Shown here piece by piece: positions 1-5,214 of a stretch of DNA of 5,583 nt; positions within the stretch are counted from its first letter, which is position 1; each line of letters starts with the position of its first letter. The notes below the pieces were generated by a model. It saw nothing but the letters and a program-made list of their open reading frames with translations, had not been told where the DNA came from and did not search any database. Origin of the DNA: a bacterium (GTDB lineage: Bacteria; Eremiobacterota; Eremiobacteria; Baltobacterales; Baltobacteraceae). The position numbers and the translations under genes are program-made. The DNA lies in the NCBI GenBank assembly GCA_021782295.1, contig JAJXVC010000132.1, forward strand, positions 1-5,583. Reading direction: 5' to 3'.

Positions 1-2
1 GC

Positions 3-191
3 ACCGTCATGGTCAACAGCGACCTCATCGAAGCCGTCGAGGAGACGCCCGATACCGTCGTTACGCTCACCTCGGGCAACAAACTCTTGGTACGCGATTC
101 GATGCTTGAGATTCAGAAGAAAATCGTTGACTTCAAGCGAAGAATCTACGGCCCGGCCGAGTCGGATCGCAAGGGGCATGATGCGGAATAG
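3..191 (+). CDS. flbD: FlbD/SwrD-family flagellar protein, 5'-truncated by the window edge
   Basis: This is the end of a small FlbD-family protein (the SwrD/YlzI type, not the Caulobacter NtrC-like regulator of the same name). In Bacillus subtilis SwrD raises motor power through the stators, which fits its place just before motA. The visible part contains the family core VNSDLIEAVEETPDTVVTLTSG, followed by the basic helix ending KIVDFKRRIYG and a short polar tail. In the family about ten residues (a TRLNG-like strand) precede the (V/L)N-x-DLIE strand. The ATG at base 9 lies inside that conserved strand, and the frame stays open to the window edge with a fitting Thr-Val. I therefore read it as an internal Met, with the true start upstream of the window. 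It ends at TAG 189-191, 16 nt before motA. Family assignment is firm; the biochemical role is not well defined in any species. Confidence 0.85.
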   Translation, partial: TVMVNSDLIEAVEETPDTVVTLTSGNKLLVRDSMLEIQKKIVDFKRRIYGPAESDRKGHDAE

Positions 192-194
192 ATT

Positions 195-198
195 GGAG
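195..198 (+). promoter_or_regulatory. Ribosome binding site for motA (GGAG), supports a TTG start
   Basis: GGAG lies 9 nt before the TTG at 208. The frame upstream is closed by TGA at 202-204 and the first in-frame ATG downstream is codon 110, so this site decides the start. Confidence 0.75.
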
Positions 199-207
199 CG
201 CTGAGTT

Positions 208-1047
208 TTGGATATCGCAACTATCATTGGCCTCTTCCTTGGTTTCGGCGCTATCGCGCTCGCGGGCGCCGTCGGAGGGACCGATCCCGGCATCATTTTC
301 GGACGCTGGGAAGCGATCGTGCTCATCATCGGTGGAACCCTCGGCGCGACGATTACCTCGTTCCCGTGGCGTATTTTCATCGACGGCTTCATCGGCGGCT
401 TTCGAACGGCGTTCGTCACCCGGAATTATCACGAACGTGACGTCATCGCGACGCTGGTCGCCTTCGCCGAGAAAGCTCGCCGTGAAGGGTTGCTCGCGTT
501 AGAGAACGAGGCCGCAGCGCTCGACGACGACTTCATGCGCAAGGGCATCCAGCTCGTAATCGACGGCCGCGACACCGAAATCATCCGTAAAGTTTTGGAA
601 ACCGAGGTTAGCAACAACCAAGAGCGTGGGGCGAAGGCGGAATCGGTCTTTACCTCGCTCGGCGGCTACTCGCCGACCCTCGGCATCATCGGTACCGTCC
701 TCGGCCTCATCGGCATGCTCAAGGGCTTGGCTTCGGCTGCGAACAGCACCAACATCGCCGGCTCGATCGGCGTTGCGACGGCGCAAGCCTTCGTCGCGAC
801 CTTCTTCGGTATCATGTTCGCCAACTTGTTGTGGCTGCCGATCGCAACGAAGATCAAAGAACGCAACGGCGAGCTCTTGCTGCTGCGCGAGATCATGATC
901 GAAGGTATTCTCGCGATTCAAGCCGGTGATAACCCGCGCTTGCTCGAGGAGAAGCTCCTGGCGTTCCTCGATCCGCGCGATCGCGAGGCGCATGTCGAAG
1001 AGGGCGGAGCGGTCGCCACCGAAGAGCTCGCGGCGAGCTCGACGTAA
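208..1047 (+). CDS. motA: Flagellar motor stator protein MotA
   Basis: MotA forms the ring around the MotB dimer in the inner membrane. It couples ion flow to torque by pushing on FliG. The 279-residue product has the family layout: TM1 about 2-21, TM2 about 34-51, a large cytoplasmic loop, TM3 about 154-175, TM4 about 188-209 and a charged C-terminal tail. The loop carries RREGLLALE (residues 91-99), whose Arg and Glu match the charged residues that contact FliG (R90 and E98 in Escherichia coli). The two conserved prolines are visible as GGYSPTLGIIGTVLGLI (P156) and LLWLPIA (P211). The start is TTG with a good GGAG site; a TGA six bases upstream of it excludes a longer protein. The gene ends at TAA, 9 nt before motB. 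The coupling ion cannot be read from the sequence. The acidic and Ala-rich end (EEGGAVATEELAASST) is unconserved. Confidence 0.96.
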   Translation: MDIATIIGLFLGFGAIALAGAVGGTDPGIIFGRWEAIVLIIGGTLGATITSFPWRIFIDGFIGGFRTAFVTRNYHERDVIATLVAFAEKARREGLLALENEAAALDDDFMRKGIQLVIDGRDTEIIRKVLETEVSNNQERGAKAESVFTSLGGYSPTLGIIGTVLGLIGMLKGLASAANSTNIAGSIGVATAQAFVATFFGIMFANLLWLPIATKIKERNGELLLLREIMIEGILAIQAGDNPRLLEEKLLAFLDPRDREAHVEEGGAVATEELAASST

Positions 1048-1056
1048 CCCGATCGT

Positions 1057-1893
1057 ATGGCGCAACCCGTAAAGACTGCCGCACGAGCGGCCGAATCGAA
1101 GCTCCACAACAAGCAGAAGGAGCAGCAAGTCGAGACGGCCGGGATGATGCGTTGGTTGCTGACGTACGCCGATATGATCACGTTGATGCTCGCGCTCTTC
1201 ATTATTCTGTTCGCCATGTCCACCATCAGTCGCGTTAAGGTACAGGCCTTCGCGAAGTCGGTCTCCGGCGGTTTCAATAACGTGTGGTCGATCAATCAGC
1301 CGCCCAACGGCGGCAGCAACGGCCAGCAATCGTTCGGGGCGAACGCCACGATCCCGACCTTACAGCGCGAATTGGAACGCTACGTCCAAAAAAACCAACT
1401 TCAGCACCAGGTACAAATTCGCGTCGAGCGACATAACCTGGTGGTGACGTTGCTATCCGATCAATCTTTCTATAACAGCGGCAGCGCGCGCATTCGGCCG
1501 CAAACGCTAAAAATACTCGACACGGTCGCCGGGTTCCTCAAGAAGACCGCCAACCCGATTCGCGTCGAGGGCAATACCGATAACGTGCCGATCCATACGC
1601 AGCGCTACCCGTCGAACTGGGAACTCTCGACGGCCCGCGCGGTCAACGTCGTGCGTTATCTCGTCGAACAAGATGGAATCGAACCGACCCGGGTCGCTGC
1701 GGCAGGTTACGGTAAGTTTCATCCGCGGGTCAGCAACGCGACGGCGGCCGGGCGTCAAGAAAATCGTCGCGTCGATATCGTCATTCTCAACAAGAGCGAT
1801 ATTCCGCAACCGACCGCGCGGACCGATCGTTTCGTCCGCACGGTGAAGAAGCCGGCACCCCATCCTTCAATCAAACCCAAGGGGAAGAGCTAG
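1057..1893 (+). CDS. motB: Flagellar motor stator protein MotB
   Basis: MotB carries the ion-binding aspartate of the stator and anchors it to peptidoglycan. The 278-residue product begins with a basic cytoplasmic segment (1-29), then one TM helix at about 31-54 in the context TYADMITLMLALFI. D39 is the ion-carrying Asp (D32 in E. coli). A plug and linker region follows (55-115). The OmpA-like peptidoglycan-binding domain (about 118-247) has VEGNTDNVP (D175), NWELSTARAVNVVRYL (N187, R194) and GRQENRRVDIVI (N236-R238). A basic tail rich in Pro and Lys ends the protein. No clear Shine-Dalgarno sequence precedes the ATG, which lies 9 nt after the motA stop, so translation is probably coupled to motA. 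A slippery A_AAA_AAC sits at codons 111-113, between the linker and the OmpA-like domain, and is listed separately. MotB rather than a generic OmpA protein is supported by the TM motif and by motA next door. Confidence 0.96.
   Translation: MAQPVKTAARAAESKLHNKQKEQQVETAGMMRWLLTYADMITLMLALFIILFAMSTISRVKVQAFAKSVSGGFNNVWSINQPPNGGSNGQQSFGANATIPTLQRELERYVQKNQLQHQVQIRVERHNLVVTLLSDQSFYNSGSARIRPQTLKILDTVAGFLKKTANPIRVEGNTDNVPIHTQRYPSNWELSTARAVNVVRYLVEQDGIEPTRVAAAGYGKFHPRVSNATAAGRQENRRVDIVILNKSDIPQPTARTDRFVRTVKKPAPHPSIKPKGKS
1389..1443 (+). promoter_or_regulatory. Candidate -1 ribosomal frameshift signal inside motB
   Basis: The heptamer A_AAA_AAC (1389-1395) lies exactly in the zero frame for -1 slippage, formed by codons CAA AAA AAC. 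After 9 nt comes CACCAGGT (1405-1412), which is perfectly complementary to ACCTGGTG (1436-1443). The loop holds a second small stem, TCGC 1419-1422 with GCGA 1428-1431. Ribosomes that slip would read 13 codons and stop at TAA 1434-1436. The product would be about 126 residues: the TM helix and plug region without the peptidoglycan-binding domain. The elements are seen directly; that they work is inference, and the Lys and Gln codons alone could produce the A run. Confidence 0.3.
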
Positions 1894-1896
1894 GAG
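1892..1896 (+). promoter_or_regulatory. Ribosome binding site for fliM (AGGAG) overlapping the motB stop
   Basis: AGGAG shares its first two bases with the motB TAG stop and sits 6 nt before the fliM ATG. It is the strongest Shine-Dalgarno match in the window, so fliM may be translated more efficiently than its neighbours. Confidence 0.8.
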
Positions 1897-1902
1897 CGCG
1901 CC

Positions 1903-2892
1903 ATGTCGAGTTTATCGCAAGAAGAGATAGACGCCCTTATCAATCAACTCGGCAGCGATGAATCGCAGCTGGAAACGATTGAAAGCCGTCGCATCAAGTC
2001 ATTCGACTTCCGCTTTAACAAGCGGCTCGATAAGTTTTCGAACAACCAACTCCAAACGCTGCGGACGTTGCACGAGAACTTCACGCGGTTGCTCAATAAC
2101 TCGCTCTCCGTCTATCTGCGTACGCGCGTTGAAGCGACGATCGTCTCGATCGAACAGATCAGCTACGGCGATTTCATCGCTTCGATCGGCATACCGTCGA
2201 TCTTGGCGATCTTTTCGATGGACCCGTTGCCCGGCAGCGGGATCGTGCAGGTCGATCTCAATCTCGTTTTCTCCATCATCGATCGCTTGCTCGGCGGGCC
2301 GGGGTGGTTCCCGCCGAAATTGCGCGATCTCACCGATATCGAACGTACGCTTATGCAGCGCTTCATGGCGCGCATGCTCAATAGCTATCGCGAATCCTGG
2401 AACTACCTGCTGACGCTCTCGTTAAAAATCGAGGCGCTTGATTCGAACCCGCAATTCATCCCACGTATCATTCCGCTCGACCAGATCATTGCGTATGTCT
2501 CGATGGAGCTCAAGGTCGGCGATATGGCCGGCGTTATGAACTTCTGCCTGCCGTATTTGGTCTTGCAGTCGATCGGGCAGCAGCTTACCGACTTTCAGTG
2601 GTCGCCGACCGTGATCGCCGGGCGGGGCATGACCGAGGATGATGTCGCCCAGTTGGAACGAAACGTCGAACGTGCGGATATCGAGTTTGAAGTCGAACTC
2701 GGGCGCACCATGCTCTCCTTGCGCGATCTCGTCTCGTTGCAACTAGGGGATCTTGTGGTGCTCGATAACGATACTTCGCAGCCGCTGGTGGGGAAAGTCA
2801 ACGAGCGGGAGAAGTACCACCTCTTCCCGGGAGTCTATAAAGATCGCTATGCCATGAAAGTTTCCGGCGCGCTCACGAATGAGGACGAATAA
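1903..2892 (+). CDS. fliM: Flagellar motor switch protein FliM
   Basis: FliM sits in the C-ring between FliG and FliN. It receives phosphorylated CheY and passes the signal that reverses rotation. The 329-residue length is typical. The N-terminal CheY-P docking motif LSQEEIDALI (residues 4-13) is intact and is followed by a flexible linker. The middle CheC-like domain (about 33-230) starts with the usual IKSFDF-type segment and includes YGDFIASIG, MDPLPGSGIVQVDLNLVFSI, the RLLGGPG turn (128-134) that contacts FliG, and LTDIERTLMQRFM. The C-terminal SpoA/FliN-like domain (about 256-322) has VELGRTMLSLRDLVSLQLGD. The gene has a strong AGGAG site. It ends at TAA only 6 nt before fliN and in the same reading frame. 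fliL, often found between motB and fliM, is absent. Confidence 0.97.
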   Translation: MSSLSQEEIDALINQLGSDESQLETIESRRIKSFDFRFNKRLDKFSNNQLQTLRTLHENFTRLLNNSLSVYLRTRVEATIVSIEQISYGDFIASIGIPSILAIFSMDPLPGSGIVQVDLNLVFSIIDRLLGGPGWFPPKLRDLTDIERTLMQRFMARMLNSYRESWNYLLTLSLKIEALDSNPQFIPRIIPLDQIIAYVSMELKVGDMAGVMNFCLPYLVLQSIGQQLTDFQWSPTVIAGRGMTEDDVAQLERNVERADIEFEVELGRTMLSLRDLVSLQLGDLVVLDNDTSQPLVGKVNEREKYHLFPGVYKDRYAMKVSGALTNEDE

Positions 2893-2898
2893 GCGACG

Positions 2899-3783
2899 AT
2901 GATGCAGATCGATAATCTCGCCGATGCGATGTTTACCGCGGCGGCGACCGTACTCGGACGCTTGGTCGAACAATCGGCGGTCGCCGGGGCCAGCATGCGC
3001 GCCGACCACGAGGGCTCGATTCACACCGACGGCGACGAACTGATCGCCCTCGCCGACATTCCTTCGATCGGCGCCCAACTCGTCGTGCGTTTCCAGCGCG
3101 AGGATCTCGCGCATATCGTCGGGCTGATGCTCGGCGGCGAAGAATCGGTCGGCGAGCTCGGCCCGATGCAACTTTCCATCGCGTCGGAGACGGTTTCGCA
3201 AATCGCGGTTGCGATGGCCGAGCGCTTGGCCGATGATATCGGCGCCGGCACCGCCGGTATCCACGCCGAGCTTTGCAGCGACGCGACGCTGCTGCCGCCA
3301 CCGCCGTTCCAGTCGTATAGCGCACCGGTGCAACTCGAAAACGATCTCTCGCCGCATATCGCGGTTGATTTTGCGGCGATTACGCTCTCGAAGCTCGGGA
3401 GCGCTGAAGAACCGCCGCAAGCCGCTACGAGCGCCGCCGTTTCGTCGGCGGCCGCGAAGCCGAAGCCGGCACCGGTCGCCGCCGCTCCGGCCCAGTTCGC
3501 GCCGATCGTGCCGACGCAGGCGAAAAAAACGCCGGCCGGCCAGGCGAATCTCGATCTCGTTCACGACGTACCGCTGCAAGTGCGCGCGATCCTCGGAAAG
3601 ACCGTGATGCAGTTGCGCGATGTCGTCTCACTCCAGCAAGGAAGCGTTTTCGAACTCGATAAGCTCGCCGTCGACCCGATCGACATCTACGTCAATAATA
3701 TCCTTATTGCACGTGGAGAGGTCGTTGTTGTGGATGATAAATACGCGGTGAAAATCAGCGAGCTGAATCCTCAGGTCGGCTAG
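2899..3783 (+). CDS. fliN: FliN/FliY-family switch protein with a degenerate CheC-like N-terminal domain
   Basis: The C-terminal SpoA domain (about 220-288) is classic FliN: HDVPLQVRAILGKTVMQLRD, then GSVFELDKLAVDPIDIYVNN and LIARGEVVVVDDKYAVKI. This domain forms the base of the C-ring. The 294-residue length and the domain in front of it (about 5-165) match FliY, whose CheC-like half dephosphorylates CheY-P. Gapless comparison with CheC/FliY as I remember them puts N6 and D9 where the first ExxN should be, and E97 with S100 at the second, so catalysis looks weak or lost. The N-terminal LSQxEI docking peptide of Bacillus FliY is also missing. An Ala/Pro/Lys linker (about 167-217) joins the halves and contains a run of seven A bases (3523-3529). 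The start is ATG 2899 or the adjacent ATG 2902; neither has a clear ribosome binding site, so coupling to fliM is likely. The symbol could equally be fliY. Confidence 0.9.
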   Translation: MMQIDNLADAMFTAAATVLGRLVEQSAVAGASMRADHEGSIHTDGDELIALADIPSIGAQLVVRFQREDLAHIVGLMLGGEESVGELGPMQLSIASETVSQIAVAMAERLADDIGAGTAGIHAELCSDATLLPPPPFQSYSAPVQLENDLSPHIAVDFAAITLSKLGSAEEPPQAATSAAVSSAAAKPKPAPVAAAPAQFAPIVPTQAKKTPAGQANLDLVHDVPLQVRAILGKTVMQLRDVVSLQQGSVFELDKLAVDPIDIYVNNILIARGEVVVVDDKYAVKISELNPQVG

Positions 3784-3800
3784 CGGAGTCCGCGTAGCGG
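3783..3800 (+). promoter_or_regulatory. fliO leader: GGAG site with two mutually exclusive mini-hairpins
   Basis: The 20-nt gap before fliO contains GCGG (3783-3786), CCGC (3790-3793) and GCGG (3797-3800). The middle element can pair with either neighbour, each time with a 3-nt loop. Pairing to the left covers most of GGAG (3785-3788), the only Shine-Dalgarno-like motif. Pairing to the right frees it and loops out 11 nt, cutting the spacing to the ATG from 15 nt to about 4. TAGCGG is also directly repeated (3781-3786, 3795-3800). The complementarity is seen; a regulatory role is inference, as four-base stems are weak. Confidence 0.3.
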
Positions 3801-3803
3801 TTC

Positions 3804-4157
3804 ATGACGACGCATCTTTGGGCCCAGTACATCTTCGCGCTGATCGTCGTCGCCGTCGTTCTGCTGCTCTTTGCCGTGCTTGTCAAAGCATTAGGGCGCG
3901 GGCGTATCGTTCTCTCCACGGAACGACGCCTCGTGACGGTGCTGGAATCGACGCCGCTCGGTGCCCACGGGGCGCTGCACGTCATCAAAGTCGGCGCGCG
4001 CTATATCCTCGTCGCCAGCGCCGCTTCGGGGACACGGCAGATTGTCGAGATTCCCGCCGATGAAGTCGAGGGCTGGATGACGGCGCAACGCAAGGGCTTC
4101 GACGTGACCAAGCGGGCGTGGGGCTCGATCTTCGCGCTTCCCTGGAGCAAACGATAA
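3804..4157 (+). CDS. fliO: Flagellar biosynthetic protein FliO
   Basis: FliO is a small membrane protein that helps the FliP ring assemble and is poorly conserved. This one has 117 residues. One TM helix (about 7-27, ALIVVAVVLLLFAVLVKAL) is followed by a short basic stretch. A small cytoplasmic beta-rich domain comes next: RLVTVLESTPLGAHGALHVIKVGARYILVASAASGTRQIVEIP, the usual FliO pattern of 'STPLG...L.V..VG.RY.LV'. The tail is basic and amphipathic. Identification rests on this pattern and on the position directly before fliP. The start is the ATG at 3804; its GGAG lies 15 nt away, farther than usual, with a possible hairpin between. The stop TAA shares its last A with the fliP ATG. Confidence 0.9.
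   Translation: MTTHLWAQYIFALIVVAVVLLLFAVLVKALGRGRIVLSTERRLVTVLESTPLGAHGALHVIKVGARYILVASAASGTRQIVEIPADEVEGWMTAQRKGFDVTKRAWGSIFALPWSKR
4144..4147 (+). promoter_or_regulatory. Ribosome binding site for fliP (GGAG), inside the end of fliO
   Basis: GGAG lies 9 nt before the ATG at 4157 and decides the start. The GTG at 4118 in the same frame would add 13 residues ahead of the signal peptide. Confidence 0.75.
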
Positions 4158-4942
4158 TGCAGCGCGCGCGCATCGCCGTTGGAGCGGCGATTCTCGGATT
4201 TGCGGCGCTCTTGTTCGCGCCGGTTCACGTCGCCGCGGCGACCGCTCCGACGGCGCCGTTGCCCCCGATTCCCTCGCTGAGCATCGGCTTGGGGCAGGCG
4301 CATTCGCCGCAGCAGGTCGTGGGTGCGTTGCAGGTGCTGTTGCTCCTCACCGTGCTCGCGCTCGCGCCGACGCTGTTGGTCTTAATGACCTCGTTCACGC
4401 GCATCATCATCGTGCTCTCGTTCGTGCGGACGGCACTGGGCACGGCACAGGTGCCGCCGAACCAAGTCCTGATCGGGCTCGCACTGCTGCTGACGTTCTT
4501 CGTCATGAATCCCGCGATTACCGCGATTAACACCACGGCGGTGCAACCCTATCTGAAAAAACAGATATCGCAGCAAGTCGCGCTCAACCGAGCCGCGAAG
4601 CCGTTGCGCGCGTTTATGTTCAAACAAACGCGAGAAAAAGATATCGCACTCTTTTACTCGATCTCGAAGCACCCGCAGCCGAAGAAGCAAGCGGATGTGC
4701 CGACCTATATCTTGGTGCCCGCATTCACGATCTCGGAGCTGAAGACGGCGTTCCAGATCGGCTTTCTCCTCTACGTACCCTTTATCGTGATCGATATGGT
4801 CGTGGCGAGTATTTTGCTCTCGATGGGCATGATGATGATCCCGCCGGTCTTGATTTCACTGCCGATTAAGATTTTGATTTTCTTGTTGGTTGACGGCTGG
4901 AATTTGGTCGTCGGCGCGCTCTTTGCGAGCTTTAAGACATGA
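4157..4942 (+). CDS. fliP: Flagellar type III export gate protein FliP
   Basis: FliP forms the five-subunit core of the FliPQR export gate through which flagellar subunits leave the cytoplasm. The product has 261 residues from ATG 4157. It opens with a signal peptide (MQRARIAVGAAILGFAALLF..., likely cut near HVAAA, about residue 28), as in enterobacterial FliP. TM helices lie at about 56-78 and 103-120. The periplasmic part contains KPLRAFMFKQTREKD, and the family signature PAFTISELKTAFQIGF (188-203) follows. Further TM segments are PFIVIDMVVASILLSMG and ISLPIKILIFLLVDGWNL. MGMMMIPP (223-230) is the methionine-rich loop that seals the closed gate. I prefer ATG 4157 over GTG 4118 because of its GGAG site, the one-base overlap with the fliO stop, and because it puts the signal peptide at the N terminus. 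The stop overlaps fliQ by four bases (ATGA). Confidence 0.96.
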   Translation: MQRARIAVGAAILGFAALLFAPVHVAAATAPTAPLPPIPSLSIGLGQAHSPQQVVGALQVLLLLTVLALAPTLLVLMTSFTRIIIVLSFVRTALGTAQVPPNQVLIGLALLLTFFVMNPAITAINTTAVQPYLKKQISQQVALNRAAKPLRAFMFKQTREKDIALFYSISKHPQPKKQADVPTYILVPAFTISELKTAFQIGFLLYVPFIVIDMVVASILLSMGMMMIPPVLISLPIKILIFLLVDGWNLVVGALFASFKT

Positions 4943-5208
4943 CGGTTAGCGATGCATTAAGTTTGGGACGCGAGGCGATCTTCGTCGCGCTGTTGGTCTC
5001 TGCGCCGGTGCTGCTGATCAGTCTCGTGACGGGGTTGATCATCTCGCTCTTACAGGCGGTAACGCAGTTGCAAGAGCCGACACTGACGTTTATTCCGAAG
5101 ATCCTCGTCTCGGCCGCCGCGATTTTGTTTTTCGGCCCATTCATGCTCGCGCTGCTGACCCATTTTACGAAGTCGGTCTTTTCCTCGGCGGCGAACGTCC
5201 TCCACTAG
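4939..5208 (+). CDS. fliQ: Flagellar type III export gate protein FliQ
   Basis: FliQ packs four copies around the FliP/FliR core of the export gate. The 89-residue length is normal. Two TM hairpin helices are visible, about 14-39 (IFVALLVSAPVLLISLVTGL) and 54-75 (ILVSAAAILFFGPFMLALL). Between them lies the family signature ISLLQAVTQLQEPTLTFIPK (35-54). The ATG overlaps the fliP TGA (ATGA), and no good ribosome binding site precedes it, so it probably depends on ribosomes finishing fliP. That would help hold the FliP to FliQ ratio. It ends at TAG, 6 nt before fliR and in the same frame. Confidence 0.96.
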   Translation: MTVSDALSLGREAIFVALLVSAPVLLISLVTGLIISLLQAVTQLQEPTLTFIPKILVSAAAILFFGPFMLALLTHFTKSVFSSAANVLH

Positions 5209-5210
5209 GG
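5207..5210 (+). promoter_or_regulatory. Ribosome binding site for fliR (AGGG) overlapping the fliQ stop
   Basis: AGGG, sharing two bases with the fliQ TAG, sits 4 nt before the fliR ATG. The match is modest and the spacing short, but it agrees with the start implied by the family N terminus. Confidence 0.5.
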
Positions 5211-5214
5211 CGGC

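Noticed and set aside
9..11. ATG at 9 as the flbD start
   Set aside because: It lies within the conserved strand before DLIE and the frame is open to the window edge, so the usual N-terminal strand is probably cut off rather than missing.
679..720. Two 21-nt near-repeats in motA (16 of 21 bases equal)
   Set aside because: They encode LGIIGTV and LGLIGML, the normal glycine-rich motif of MotA TM3, so protein constraint explains them.
499..1329. 276-residue open frame on the - strand across motA-motB
   Set aside because: It lies antisense to two certain genes. Its predicted protein is rich in Arg, His, Asp and Gln with low-complexity Leu runs, as expected of a shadow of GC-rich codon use, and resembles no family I know.
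2834..2842. TATAAAGAT in fliM as a -10 promoter element
   Set aside because: No -35-like or sigma-28-like element lies at the right distance, and the bases are explained by the conserved Tyr-Lys-Asp of the SpoA domain.
3508..3510. GTG at 3508 as an internal start making a separate short FliN
   Set aside because: It is in frame just before the SpoA domain, and internal starts are known for type III secretion SctQ proteins, but there is no Shine-Dalgarno sequence in front of it.
2743..3579. 278-residue open frame on the - strand across fliM-fliN
   Set aside because: Antisense to certain genes, dominated by Arg and Gly, with no recognisable motif.
4118..4156. GTG at 4118 as an earlier fliP start
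   Set aside because: It overlaps fliO by 40 nt, has no suitable ribosome binding site, and would bury the signal peptide behind 13 residues. ATG 4157 has GGAG at 9 nt.
4550..4567. TATCTG, six A, CAGATA hairpin in fliP as a terminator
   Set aside because: It is a perfect 6-bp stem but A/T-rich, has no T run after it and lies in the middle of a coding sequence. The codons read Tyr-Leu-Lys-Lys-Gln-Ile and fit FliP.
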